Below are positions 32,333 to 40,809 of a DNA stretch of 64,000 nucleotides, one piece after another. The position numbers and the translations under genes are program-made. Location: contig DASRQS010000130.1 of assembly GCA_035696365.1 (NCBI GenBank), positions 1-64,000 on the forward strand, in the 5' to 3' direction. Positions within the stretch are counted from its first letter, which is position 1, and each line of letters starts with the position of its first letter. This stretch comes from JALYLC01 sp035696365 (GTDB lineage Bacteria; Actinomycetota; Thermoleophilia; Gaiellales; JALYLC01). The notes beneath the pieces were generated by a model. That model was given only the letters and a program-made list of their open reading frames with translations, made no database searches and was not told the DNA's origin.

Positions 32333-34138
32333 ATGTTCCCGGAGGGTGCCCCTCGCGAGCGCCGGTCGCGCATCGCGAGCGTGCGCCGCAGCGCCGCTCG
32401 CGCGCCGCGCGCCGCTGCGCTACTCCGCCCCGGTCCCTACCGCGCGGGCTGGCTGATCGTGCTCTTGCCGGCCTTCGTCCTGCTCGTCGGTGCGCGGACC
32501 GCACCGGCATTGCCGCGTAGCTCGCTGCCGCCCACCTTCGACGGCGCGCAAGCGCTCGCGGCCACGAACGAGCTCGCCGACCGCTTCGCCGACCGCTCAC
32601 CGGGCAGCGCAGGCAACCGCGCGGCGGCCAACTGGGTCGCCGAGCGATTGCGCGCGGCGGGCGCCGACGTGAGCCTCCAGCACTTCCGCGCGCCTGACGA
32701 CAACGGGCGCACCGTGCCGATGGTCAACGTGCTCGGCGTCGTCACCGGGAAGGGGCGCTCGCACGACGCGCTCGTGTTCGTCGCGGGGCGAGACGACGCG
32801 CCTCCGGGCCCGGGCGCGAACGACAACGGCTCCGGGACGGGAGCGCTCCTGGAGCTCGCCCGCACGCTCGTCGGCAGCGTCACCACGACCTCGCTCGTGT
32901 TCGCCTCGGTCGACGGCACGACCGCCGAGTCCGCCGGCGCCCGCGAGCTCGCCCGGCATCCTCCCGCCGGGCTGCGGCTGAGCGCCGGGGTGGCGCTGCG
33001 CGCGGTCGGCCGTCCCGGCAACCCGCTGATCCTGCGGATCTCGGGCGAGGGGCGCCGTCTCCCCGCGGCAGGGTGGCTGCGCACGGTGGAGCAGACCCTG
33101 CGCGACGAGGGGGTCCAGCAGGTGCGCCTGCCCTCCCTGGGACAACAGGTCGCCGCGCTGGTGGCTCCCGTCGTGCACGGCGATCAGGCCGCGCTCGTCG
33201 GAAACGGCGCCTCGGTGGTGGGAATCGACGGCTCCACGCCAGGGCTGAGCTCCGCCGCGGATGCGTCGCAGGCGCCGCTGCTGGGCGGCCTGAGACCCCT
33301 CTCGGCCGATCTGCTCGGCCGAGTCGGAACCGCGACCCAGCTCGCGGCGCTGGCCTACGACACGGGGCCGCAACCGGCCAGCCTCGGCTCGACCTACCTC
33401 GTCTCCAGCGATCGGGTGCTGCGCGGCTGGACGCTCGAGCTCTTCCTGGTCGCGCTGCTCATCCCGCCGATCTTCGCTCTGATCGACGCCGCGACCCGCT
33501 CGCGTGCCCGCGGGGCGCGCCCGTCGATCACCGCGCGGCGCGTGCTCTGGCGGGCGGCAGGTCTCGCCGTCGGCGTGCTGGCGATCCGCCTGCTCGGGGC
33601 GGCCGGCGTCATCCCGGACACCCACTCGCCGCCCTTCGCCGGCGACGGGGGCGGGGTGGCGCTCTGGCAGGTCGTGTTCCCGCTCGCACTGGGAGGCGGC
33701 TGCGGCGCGCTCGCGGCGCGCAGGTCTGCCGCGGATACGGACACCGCCGGCGCGGGCCGCTATCTCGGAGCGCACGCGACACTGCTCGTCGGCGCGGCCC
33801 TTGCGTTCGCGGGCAATGCCTACCTGCTGGTGCTCGTGATCCCCGCGCTGCACGTCTGGCTGCTGCTCCCCGCGACGGCGCGTCTGGGCGCCGCCGCGCG
33901 CGCGGCCGTCGTGCTGGCCGGCTGGCTCGGGCCCGCCGCGGTGATCGCACTCCTCGCCGGCCCAGCCGGGCTCGGCATCGACGCGCCCGCCTGGTTCGTA
34001 CGCCTGATCGGCGACGGCGGCATTCCGCTCGCCGCCAGCCTCGCGCTGGCCATCCTGGCCTCGGCGACGATCGAGTTGCTGTGGCTCGTGGTGGCAGCCG
34101 GGGGCGGCACCCGTACGGGGGATAGCGCACGCCCATAA
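32333..34138 (+). CDS. Polytopic membrane protein with degenerate M28-like peptidase domain
   Basis: The 601-residue protein has a basic N-terminus, a membrane segment, an extracytoplasmic M28-like domain (about 60-330) and roughly six to eight further helices. The M28 core GPGANDNGSGTGALLELART is present. However, the usual first zinc-binding His-x-Asp region reads VFVAGRDDAP, and the Glu-Glu zinc/catalytic pair is replaced by VDGTTAESAG, so it is probably not an active aminopeptidase. CATACT eight bases before the ATG suggests leaderless expression. The layout resembles Fxna/ERMP1-type membrane peptidases. Function unknown. Confidence 0.72.
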   Translation: MFPEGAPRERRSRIASVRRSAARAPRAAALLRPGPYRAGWLIVLLPAFVLLVGARTAPALPRSSLPPTFDGAQALAATNELADRFADRSPGSAGNRAAANWVAERLRAAGADVSLQHFRAPDDNGRTVPMVNVLGVVTGKGRSHDALVFVAGRDDAPPGPGANDNGSGTGALLELARTLVGSVTTTSLVFASVDGTTAESAGARELARHPPAGLRLSAGVALRAVGRPGNPLILRISGEGRRLPAAGWLRTVEQTLRDEGVQQVRLPSLGQQVAALVAPVVHGDQAALVGNGASVVGIDGSTPGLSSAADASQAPLLGGLRPLSADLLGRVGTATQLAALAYDTGPQPASLGSTYLVSSDRVLRGWTLELFLVALLIPPIFALIDAATRSRARGARPSITARRVLWRAAGLAVGVLAIRLLGAAGVIPDTHSPPFAGDGGGVALWQVVFPLALGGGCGALAARRSAADTDTAGAGRYLGAHATLLVGAALAFAGNAYLLVLVIPALHVWLLLPATARLGAAARAAVVLAGWLGPAAVIALLAGPAGLGIDAPAWFVRLIGDGGIPLAASLALAILASATIELLWLVVAAGGGTRTGDSARP

Positions 34139-34158
34139 CAGGCGTAGCTTGGTCGCAC

Positions 34159-34956
34159 ATGCGAACTCTTGCCCGCCGACTCGGAACCACCTTCGCCGTC
34201 GCCGGCGTGCTGCTCGTCGTGTACGCCGCGATGGTCGTCTTCTGGCGCGACCCCGTGACCAGCATCTACACCGCCTACGAGCAGCACGAGATGAGCTCGC
34301 AGCTCGGCGCCACGTTCGTCACATGGCAGGCCAGCGCCCGCAAGGAGCTCGGCGTTGCGGCACCGGCGCAGGCGCAGGCGCTGGGCACGCATGGCGGCGC
34401 GACGGTGCGGCCGGCGGTCTCGAGCGCGGTCGTCCTGCGCTCGGTGCGACGCCTCGCGGTCAAGTTCGCGGCCGCCGAGCGCGGCCACACCGGCCGGCCG
34501 CTCGGGCGCATCCGCATCTCGCGCATCGGCCTTTCGACGATCGTCGTCGAGAACACCGACTACTGGGGCAGCCTCAGCAAGGGCCCCGGACGCTACGAGG
34601 AGGGCTCGTACCCCGGCCTCGGCCAGACCACGGGCATCGCGGGTCACCGCACCACCTTCGCAGCGCCCTTCCGCCACATCGACAGCATTCGCAACGGCGA
34701 TCCGATCGTGCTGCAGATGCCGTACGGCACCTTCACCTACCGCGTGTTGCGACATCGCATCGTCGACAACGGCGACTGGTCGATCATGAAGAAGGTCGGC
34801 TTCGACGAGCTCGTGCTCTCAGCCTGCCATCCGCTCTACAGCGCGAGCCACCGCTACGTCGTGTTCGCCCGCCTCGAGAACGTGAAGCTCCCGGGCTCGG
34901 GTCACGCGGTGCTCGTCCTCCCGGCCTCGCCGGCAGCCGCCGCCGCGGCCTCCTAG
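34159..34956 (+). CDS. srtE: Class E-type sortase
   Basis: The 265-residue protein has an N-terminal signal anchor (about 10-30) and a sortase domain with His163 (GIAGHRTTFAAPF), Cys223 (LVLSACHPLYSA) and Arg232 in SHRYVVFARL. These are the catalytic triad of sortases, and the TTGIAGHRTT/ACHP forms match actinobacterial class E. It would anchor LPxTG/LAxTG surface proteins; no obvious substrate carrying that signal was seen in the window. TAGCTT eight bases before the ATG. Its TAG stop shares CTAG with the convergent moeA. Confidence 0.9.
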   Translation: MRTLARRLGTTFAVAGVLLVVYAAMVVFWRDPVTSIYTAYEQHEMSSQLGATFVTWQASARKELGVAAPAQAQALGTHGGATVRPAVSSAVVLRSVRRLAVKFAAAERGHTGRPLGRIRISRIGLSTIVVENTDYWGSLSKGPGRYEEGSYPGLGQTTGIAGHRTTFAAPFRHIDSIRNGDPIVLQMPYGTFTYRVLRHRIVDNGDWSIMKKVGFDELVLSACHPLYSASHRYVVFARLENVKLPGSGHAVLVLPASPAAAAAAS

Positions 34957-36146
34957 AGACCCACCAGGTCGACCGGCGCGCCGGCGGCGAGCTCGCCCTC
35001 GCCGAGCGGCACCAGCGCCAGCGCGTCCGCGATCGCGGCACGTCCCAGCTGATGCGAGAGATCGGCGCCGAGCGGCTCGGCGCCTCCCGCGGTGAAGCGC
35101 ACCGGCCGCACGCGGAGCCGCTGCGGGTCTCGCCGAAGTGCGCTGGTGAGCGGCAGCTGGAAGGTGGTGGGGCCGGGGTCGGTCGCACCGGCCAGGCGCC
35201 GCAGAGCGGGCAGGAGCAGCAGCTCGAGCCCGACCAGCACCGAGAGCGGGTTGCCGGGAAGACCGACGACGAGGCGCCCGTCGCGGAGACCGCACCAGGT
35301 CGGGCGGCCGGGCTGGACGGCCAGCCGCCAGAACAGCTGCTCGACACCGAGCTCGGCCAGGGCGGGCTTGACGTGGTCGCGGCTCCCGACGGAGACGCCG
35401 CCGGACGTGACGACGACGTCTGCGCTCTCGAGAGCCTGCGCGAGGGCCTCGCGCGTCGCCACGGCGTCGTCGCGCACGCGCTCGACCGAGACGACCTGCG
35501 CGCCGGCCTGCTCGCAGCGGGCGGCGATGAGAATGCTGTTCGATTCGTGGATCTGCCCGTGGAGCAGGGGCTTTCCCGGTGCGACGAGCTCGTCGCCGGT
35601 AACGACCACGCAGACGCGCGGCGCCCTGTGGCAGGCGAGCTCGTCCACGCCGGAGGTGGCGATAGCCGCCAGGGCCAGTGGTCGCAGCGTGCTGCCCGCG
35701 GCGATGACGACGGCTCCGGCCGGGACGTCGGTGCCGCGCGGGCGGACGTGGTCGCCGTGCGCGACGGGGCCGTCGAACGAGACCCGATCACCGTTCAGGT
35801 GCGCGACCTCCACGGGCACGACGGAGTCCGCTCCGGCCGGCACAGGCGCTCCCGTCGCGATCGTCATGGCCGTGTGCGGCTCCAGCCGTGCCGGATCGTC
35901 CCCGGCGAACGATTCGCCGGCAACGGGGAGCTCCTCGCCGGCGTCCTGCGCACGGATCGCGTAGCCATCCATTGCCGAGTTGTCGAAGGGCGGCAGGTCG
36001 TGTGCGGCGTGCACGTCCGCCGCGACGACCCGGCCCGCGAGCGCGCTGGAGAGCGGCAAGGTCTCGGCCGGCAGAGCCGAGAGGCGCTCGAGCAGGAGCG
36101 CCCGCCCCTCGTGGGGAAGGAGCGGACGAGGATCGGGAGCGGCCAC
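34953..36146 (-). CDS. moeA: Molybdopterin molybdenumtransferase MoeA
   Basis: The 397-residue protein has DLPPFDNSAMDGYAIRAQDA, ATGAPVPAGADSVVPVE, VVVTGDELVAPGKPLLHGQI, SGGVSVGSRDHVKPAL and LPGNPLSVLVGLELL, the complete MoeA set. It inserts molybdate into adenylated molybdopterin. GTG at 36146 has TATAGC eight bases upstream; this -10 overlaps the TATAAA of the divergent kinase-like gene. It is separate from the moaC-mogA operon. Confidence 0.95.
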   Translation of the reverse strand: MAAPDPRPLLPHEGRALLLERLSALPAETLPLSSALAGRVVAADVHAAHDLPPFDNSAMDGYAIRAQDAGEELPVAGESFAGDDPARLEPHTAMTIATGAPVPAGADSVVPVEVAHLNGDRVSFDGPVAHGDHVRPRGTDVPAGAVVIAAGSTLRPLALAAIATSGVDELACHRAPRVCVVVTGDELVAPGKPLLHGQIHESNSILIAARCEQAGAQVVSVERVRDDAVATREALAQALESADVVVTSGGVSVGSRDHVKPALAELGVEQLFWRLAVQPGRPTWCGLRDGRLVVGLPGNPLSVLVGLELLLLPALRRLAGATDPGPTTFQLPLTSALRRDPQRLRVRPVRFTAGGAEPLGADLSHQLGRAAIADALALVPLGEGELAAGAPVDLVGL

Positions 36147-36154
36147 GGGCGCAT

Positions 36155-36162
36155 GCTATAAA
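36155..36162. promoter_or_regulatory. Overlapping divergent -10 elements of moeA and the kinase-like gene
   Basis: The 8-bp sequence GCTATAAA reads TATAAA on the plus strand (36157-36162; seven bases before GTG at 36170) and TATAGC on the minus strand (36160-36155; eight bases before GTG at 36146). Only 23 bp separate the two start codons, so the two promoters cannot be occupied at once. Confidence 0.5.
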
Positions 36163-36169
36163 GGGCCGC

Positions 36170-36928
36170 GTGGACGACGGCCCCGTCGCACCGGCGGCGG
36201 TGCACAGCCTGTCGGGCCCTGCGCTCGACGCCGCTTGCCGCGCCGTAGCGGCGCTCGGCCCGCACGCGGCCATCGCCGGACCGGCCTGGTGGGACGCGAA
36301 CGCGCCCGAGCGACGCGTCACGTATGTCTGGCGTGCGACGCACCCGCTCCCGCCGCCGCCCTGGTCGCCTCGCCGCGCGCTCGACTTCTGCGCCGAGTTG
36401 GCGCTCGCGCTCGCGACGGTGCACGAGGCCGGTGCCGCGCAGGGAGCGCTCGGGCCCGGCACAGTGGCCATGAGGCCGGACGGAGGGCCGCTCGTGCGCG
36501 CGCCCCACGGCACGGCGACGGCGGCCGGCGATCTGCACGGTCTCGGCGTCCTGCTGCTCTTCCTGCTCACGGCACGGCGCGAGGGCTCCAGCCTCGAGCT
36601 GGCCGGGGAGGCCGGACCCGCGGCGGACACCGCTGAGCTGCTCGAGCGCCTGCTCTCGGCCGATCCCGCCGCCCGGCCCTCCTCGGCACGCGAGGTGGGC
36701 GCGAGCCTGGCCGAGATCGCCTCGGCGGTGCCCGAGACGGCGGTCGCGGCGGCCGACTCGCCGGAGCATCCACGGCGCCGTCGCGCCCGGCTGGTCACCG
36801 CCCTCGTCCTGCTCGTGATCGCAGGCGCTGCGGGCGGCTACCTGATCGGCCACCGCGTCGGCCCGCCCGGACCGGCGCTCTCGCCGACGACGGTCACGGT
36901 GCCGCCCGAGCCGGGCATCAGCCCCTGA
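36170..36928 (+). CDS. Kinase-like (pseudokinase) membrane protein
   Basis: The 252-residue protein resembles only the C-lobe of bacterial Ser/Thr kinases. ATVHEAGAAQGALGPGTVAM sits where HxxGxxHRDLKPxN should be, DLHGLGVLLLFLLTARR matches helix F, and LLERLLSADPAARPSSAREV matches the kinase C-terminal motif. The glycine loop, VAIK lysine, HRD and DFG are absent, so catalysis is unlikely. One transmembrane helix follows (ALVLLVIAGAAGGYLIGHRV) and a short external Pro-rich tail. TATAAA seven bases before the GTG. Its partner may be a kinase, a cell-wall enzyme or the PBP encoded convergently. Function unknown. Confidence 0.65.
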   Translation: MDDGPVAPAAVHSLSGPALDAACRAVAALGPHAAIAGPAWWDANAPERRVTYVWRATHPLPPPPWSPRRALDFCAELALALATVHEAGAAQGALGPGTVAMRPDGGPLVRAPHGTATAAGDLHGLGVLLLFLLTARREGSSLELAGEAGPAADTAELLERLLSADPAARPSSAREVGASLAEIASAVPETAVAAADSPEHPRRRRARLVTALVLLVIAGAAGGYLIGHRVGPPGPALSPTTVTVPPEPGISP

Positions 36929-36933
36929 CCGGA

Positions 36934-39090
36934 TCAGTTTCCGTTCTGCGGCGCGATCACGACCTTCGTGGCCGGCGGCGGCGGTGCGGTGCTCTTCGGC
37001 TTGGCGGTCTTCTTCGGCGGGCTCGGAGGGGCCGGTGGCGAGGCGGGCCGCGGGTTGTAGCCGAACGACGTCGTAGGTGTGAAGGGCAGGAAGACCATGG
37101 GATGCTTCGGCTCCTTCCAATCGTGCGGCGCAAGGCGCCTGGTCGCCGTCGTCATGAAGTCCTTCCAGATATCGGCCGGCAGCGTGCCGCCGTACACGGC
37201 CCCGACGCCCTCGATGCCCTCGAGCGGCTTGTTCGAGCCGCGATAGCCCACCCAGACGCAGGAGGCGATGTCGGGCGTGTAGCCGCAGAACCAGGCGTTG
37301 CCGTAGTTCTCGGCGGTGCCGGTCTTCCCGGCCTCGGGCCGCCCGTCGTCGAGTCGCGCGCCCGTGCCGGTGCCCTGCGTGATGACCTGCTTCAGGATCT
37401 GCGTCGTCTCGTAGGCGATGCCCTGGCTGACGACCCGCTTCGAATGCACCTTGAAGGCGTTGTCGGCCACGATGTGCCCCTGCGCGTTCTCGACGCGCCG
37501 GATCACGCGCGGTGGGTGATAGACCCCGCCGGCCGCAATCGTCGCATAGGCGCTCGTCAGCTCGAGCGGCGTGACGTCGTCGGCGCCGAGCACCATCGCG
37601 CAGTGCAGCGGCAGGCTGGAGCGGACACCGAGCTGATGCGCGGTTGCGGCCACCGCGCGGGGTGTGAGGTCGTGCATCAACTGGGCGTAGACGACGTTGA
37701 CGGAATGGATCGTCGCGGTCTCGAGGCTGATGTAGCCGCCACCACCGCTCTCGGCGTTGTGCGGCGACCAGCCTCCGGCCTGGGGGCAGATTGGATCGTT
37801 CTCGGGAAACGAGACGTAGCCCGACGGGTAGTAGACCCTCGACGGGTCGGCGCCTCGTTTGAGAGCGGTCACGAGGGCGAACAGCTTGAACGTCGAGCCC
37901 GGCGAGCGATGCCCGACCGTCGCCAGGTTGAACTGGTTCGTGGCCGAGAAGTAATCGGACGTGCCGAGCGCGAGCACGTTGCCGTTGTGAACGTTGATGG
38001 CGACGAGGGCGGCCTGGGGATCGCCCGGCGACTTCAGCACGTCCTTGATCGCGCGCCGGGCCGCGAACTGCAGCCGCTGATCGACCGTCGAGAAGACCCT
38101 GTAGCCACCGCGAGCGGCGAGCTTGCGCGGGAGCCTCGCATCCAGCTCCTGGCGGATCTGCTCGAACACGAAGGGCGAGGAGACCGCGGTGCCGTAACTG
38201 CCGCGCTTGAGATCCAGCGGCGCGATGCGCGCGATCGCGTACGCCGGGGCGCTGATCCAGCGCAGCGAGCGCATGGCCTGCAGCACCTCGTTGCGACGCT
38301 GCTTCGCCGCCGCCGGGTGCAGGAACGGGTTGTAATCCGTGGGAGCCTGGGGGAGCCCGGCCAGGAGCGCCGATTGCGGCAGCGTGAGTCGCTTGGCCGG
38401 CCTGTCGAAGAACGTATGGGCAGCGGCCTCGACGCCGTAGGCGTTCTGGCCGTAGAACACGGTGTTGAGATAGGCCGTGAGAATCTCGGCCTTCGTGTAC
38501 TTGTCCTGCAGCTGCACCGCGATCCAGGCCTCGTCGATCTTGCGGCTGATCGAGCGGCTGCTGGCCTCGCGCTGCAAGTAGAGGTTCTTCGCAAGCTGCT
38601 GGGTGAGCGTCGAGCCGCCCTGGGTGATCCCCCCCGCGCGCACGTTGTTGAGCGCGGCGCGTGCGATGCCGTGCCAGTCGAGGGCGCCGTGCTCCCAGTA
38701 ACGGCGGTCCTCGATCGCGACGGTGGCGCTGCGCATGGTGGGAGCAATGTCCTTCCAGCGCACGCTCACGCGGTTCTCGGCGCGCGCGATGACGCCCAGG
38801 GGAACGTCCGCGCAGGGCTTCGTCGTGCAGTTCCGCACGAACACGCTCGAGTTCTCGCCGAGCTCGATCGGCCCGAGCCTCGAGAGCTTCGGCAGATGGT
38901 CGATGAAGGCAGCCGTCGATGCGAGCCCGATCAGGAGCCCGAACACGAGGATGCCGACCACGACGAACGCGGCGATGCCGAGCCGCGTGCGACGCGCGTC
39001 GCGACGCTGTCGCTCGCGGCGGCGCTTGCGCGCGTCGCCGGGCAGTGCTCCGCTCGAGTCGATCCGGCTGCGGCGGCGGCCATCAGGCAT
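36934..39090 (-). CDS. Class A penicillin-binding protein (transglycosylase/transpeptidase)
   Basis: The 718-residue protein has a cytoplasmic basic tail, one membrane helix (about 38-60), a GT51 domain (catalytic Glu127 in AIEDRRYWEH; GGSTLTQQLAKNLYL; RKIDEAWIAVQLQ) and a transpeptidase domain (STFK at 399-402, SVN in TIHSVNVVYAQL, KTGTAEN near residue 590). The C-terminal tail is Pro/Lys-rich. It polymerises and cross-links peptidoglycan. GGAGGG precedes the ATG, and a short upstream ORF (39083-39187) overlaps the start by eight bases. Confidence 0.95.
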   Translation of the reverse strand: MPDGRRRSRIDSSGALPGDARKRRRERQRRDARRTRLGIAAFVVVGILVFGLLIGLASTAAFIDHLPKLSRLGPIELGENSSVFVRNCTTKPCADVPLGVIARAENRVSVRWKDIAPTMRSATVAIEDRRYWEHGALDWHGIARAALNNVRAGGITQGGSTLTQQLAKNLYLQREASSRSISRKIDEAWIAVQLQDKYTKAEILTAYLNTVFYGQNAYGVEAAAHTFFDRPAKRLTLPQSALLAGLPQAPTDYNPFLHPAAAKQRRNEVLQAMRSLRWISAPAYAIARIAPLDLKRGSYGTAVSSPFVFEQIRQELDARLPRKLAARGGYRVFSTVDQRLQFAARRAIKDVLKSPGDPQAALVAINVHNGNVLALGTSDYFSATNQFNLATVGHRSPGSTFKLFALVTALKRGADPSRVYYPSGYVSFPENDPICPQAGGWSPHNAESGGGGYISLETATIHSVNVVYAQLMHDLTPRAVAATAHQLGVRSSLPLHCAMVLGADDVTPLELTSAYATIAAGGVYHPPRVIRRVENAQGHIVADNAFKVHSKRVVSQGIAYETTQILKQVITQGTGTGARLDDGRPEAGKTGTAENYGNAWFCGYTPDIASCVWVGYRGSNKPLEGIEGVGAVYGGTLPADIWKDFMTTATRRLAPHDWKEPKHPMVFLPFTPTTSFGYNPRPASPPAPPSPPKKTAKPKSTAPPPPATKVVIAPQNGN

Positions 39091-39187
39091 GCCGAGCCCT
39101 CCGCGCGACGCCGATCATCGCAGGCAGGATCGCGACCGGCCGGGACTGCGCGATGCGATTCACGGCTGCTGGCTCCGGCGCGCGCAC
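39083..39187 (-). CDS. Putative 34-residue leader peptide upstream of the class A PBP
   Basis: A short frame starts with GTG at 39187, seven bases after a TAGACT hexamer (39195-39200), the promoter-start spacing seen before many genes here. It encodes VRAPEPAAVNRIAQ... and ends with a TGA that overlaps the PBP start by eight bases (ATGCCTGA). It runs through the PBP ribosome-binding site. I infer a leaderless leader peptide that could couple or modulate PBP translation; it has no recognisable domain and could be chance. Confidence 0.4.
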   Translation of the reverse strand: MRAPEPAAVNRIAQSRPVAILPAMIGVARRARHA

Positions 39188-39194
39188 GATCTTC

Positions 39195-39200
39195 AGTCTA
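39195..39200 (-). promoter_or_regulatory. -10 element TAGACT upstream of the PBP leader ORF
   Basis: Minus-strand TAGACT ends seven bases before the GTG at 39187 and is the best promoter candidate for the PBP gene. Confidence 0.45.
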
Positions 39201-39256
39201 GGCCGCTTCCGGAGGCTCGACCCCGATCGCCAGCGGGCAGCGCGCAGGGCGCCGCC

Positions 39257-39262
39257 TAGACT
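39257..39262 (+). promoter_or_regulatory. -10 element TAGACT for leaderless lipoprotein gene
   Basis: TAGACT ends exactly six bases before the GTG at 39269. Confidence 0.5.
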
Positions 39263-39268
39263 CCTGCC

Positions 39269-40138
39269 GTGCGCAGCCCCTCTGGTCACGCCGCCCGCCT
39301 CGTCGTGCTCGCCCTGTGCGCGCTGGTGGCCACGGCCTGCGGCGCCAAGCCCGAGCCGACCGCGGGCAAGCTCGACTCGACGTACCCGGCCAGCGCGAAA
39401 GACGGCTCCGGCCGCGTCATCACCGTCGAGGCGCCCCCGCGGCTCGTGCTGGTCGTGAGCGGCGGCCCCCAGCGCCTGCTCGCCCGCCTCGGCGTGCGGG
39501 CCGCGGTGGCCCCGGCCGACGTCACCGTCGCGCGCGTCCGGACCGCGCATCCCGATCTCGTCGTCGTGGGACCCGGTCTCACCCCGCAAGAGGCGCAGCG
39601 CAACGACGCCTTCATTCGCAAGCTGGCGGTGCCGGTCTACGTGATGCCGGGAGCCCGGCTGGAGGACATCGAGCGCGCCACGGTCGCTCTGGGCGTGCTC
39701 ACGAACCATGCCGAGGCCGGGCGAGCGCTGGCGCTGAGCCTGCGCCACCAGCGGCTGGACATCGCCAACCGGCTCGAGGGGGTCGTGCCGCTCGACGCCT
39801 ACGTCGACGCGGGCTTCGGCACGAGCATTCAGCACACGACGCTGCTCGCGCGCATCCTTCAGCTCGCCGGCGCGCGTCTGGTCGGCCCCTCGAATGGGGT
39901 CGCCACGGCCAACGCGAAGATGCTCCACCGACTCGACCCCGACATCTACATCGCGACGAGTACGAGCGGGGTCACCCTCGCGCGGATGCGGGCGAAGCCC
40001 CGCTTGCGCACGCTGCGCGCCATCGCCGCCGCGCGCTTCCTCATCGTCGACGCCGCCGCCGCACGGGCGGATACGACCGCCTACGGCCTCCTGCACTCGC
40101 TCGCGCACTCGCTGCATCCCACCGTCATCAAGTCGTGA
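39269..40138 (+). CDS. Cobalamin/iron-siderophore type ABC substrate-binding lipoprotein
   Basis: The 289-residue protein has a lipoprotein signal (VLALCALVATACGA, Cys about residue 24) and a BtuF/FepB-like fold: VVSGGPQRLLARLGVRAAVA, HPDLVVVGPGLTPQE, VYVMPGARLEDIERATVALG. It would bind a metal chelate outside the cell. No permease or ATPase gene is adjacent, so either it uses a transporter encoded elsewhere or it has a different role. GTG start with TAGACT six bases upstream. Stop overlaps the HAD gene by one base. Confidence 0.78.
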   Translation: MRSPSGHAARLVVLALCALVATACGAKPEPTAGKLDSTYPASAKDGSGRVITVEAPPRLVLVVSGGPQRLLARLGVRAAVAPADVTVARVRTAHPDLVVVGPGLTPQEAQRNDAFIRKLAVPVYVMPGARLEDIERATVALGVLTNHAEAGRALALSLRHQRLDIANRLEGVVPLDAYVDAGFGTSIQHTTLLARILQLAGARLVGPSNGVATANAKMLHRLDPDIYIATSTSGVTLARMRAKPRLRTLRAIAAARFLIVDAAAARADTTAYGLLHSLAHSLHPTVIKS

Positions 40139-40809
40139 TGCGCCTGGGTGCGGTCACGTTCGACGCGATGGGCACGCTCGTCGGCATCGAGCAGCCCGCT
40201 CCGCGCCTGCAGCACTCGCTTGAGCGCCGCCTCGGACTCACCGTCGACCTCGCGCGCTGCGAAGCCGCAATGCGAGTCGAGATGCGCCACTACCGCGCGC
40301 ACTGCACTGCCGCACGCGACGCCTCGGCGCTCGCCGCGCTGCGACTCGAGTGCGCCTCGCTGCTGGCCGATGCGCTCGCACTGGACGTCTCCGGCGCCGA
40401 GCTCCTGCCCTCGCTGACCGACGCGATCTCGTTCTACGCCTACCCCGACGCGCGCCCCGCGCTCGAGGGCATCGCCGCAGCGGGCCTCGCGCTCGCGGTG
40501 GTCGCAAACTGGGACATCTCGCTGCACGACGTGCTCGACCGCGTCGGCCTCGCCGGACTGTTCGCAGTCGTTGTCACGGCCGCGGGCGTGGGCGCCGCGA
40601 AGCCCGACCCGCGGCCCTTCCAGGTAGCTCTCGAGCGACTCGGCGTCGAGGCCGCGCTCTGCGTGCACGTCGGCGACGACCCCGAGACCGACATCGCGGG
40701 CGCCGAGGCGGTGGGAATGCGCGCCCTGCTGATCGACCGCGGCGGGTGCGCTGCCGACTCGCTGCGCGACCTCACGGAGCTGCCGGCCCGGCTCGGGACG
40801 GCGGCATGA
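40138..40809 (+). CDS. HAD-superfamily hydrolase
   Basis: The 223-residue protein begins MRLGAVTFDAMGTLVGIEQP (motif I, Asp nucleophile), has VVANWDISLHDVL (motif II-like), GAAKPDPRPFQVAL (motif III Lys) and VHVGDDPETDIAGAEAVGMR (motif IV). This is the phosphoglycolate-phosphatase-like HAD subfamily; substrate unknown. ATG overlaps the lipoprotein stop (TGATG), and its stop overlaps the CPBP gene by four bases. Confidence 0.85.
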   Translation: MRLGAVTFDAMGTLVGIEQPAPRLQHSLERRLGLTVDLARCEAAMRVEMRHYRAHCTAARDASALAALRLECASLLADALALDVSGAELLPSLTDAISFYAYPDARPALEGIAAAGLALAVVANWDISLHDVLDRVGLAGLFAVVVTAAGVGAAKPDPRPFQVALERLGVEAALCVHVGDDPETDIAGAEAVGMRALLIDRGGCAADSLRDLTELPARLGTAA

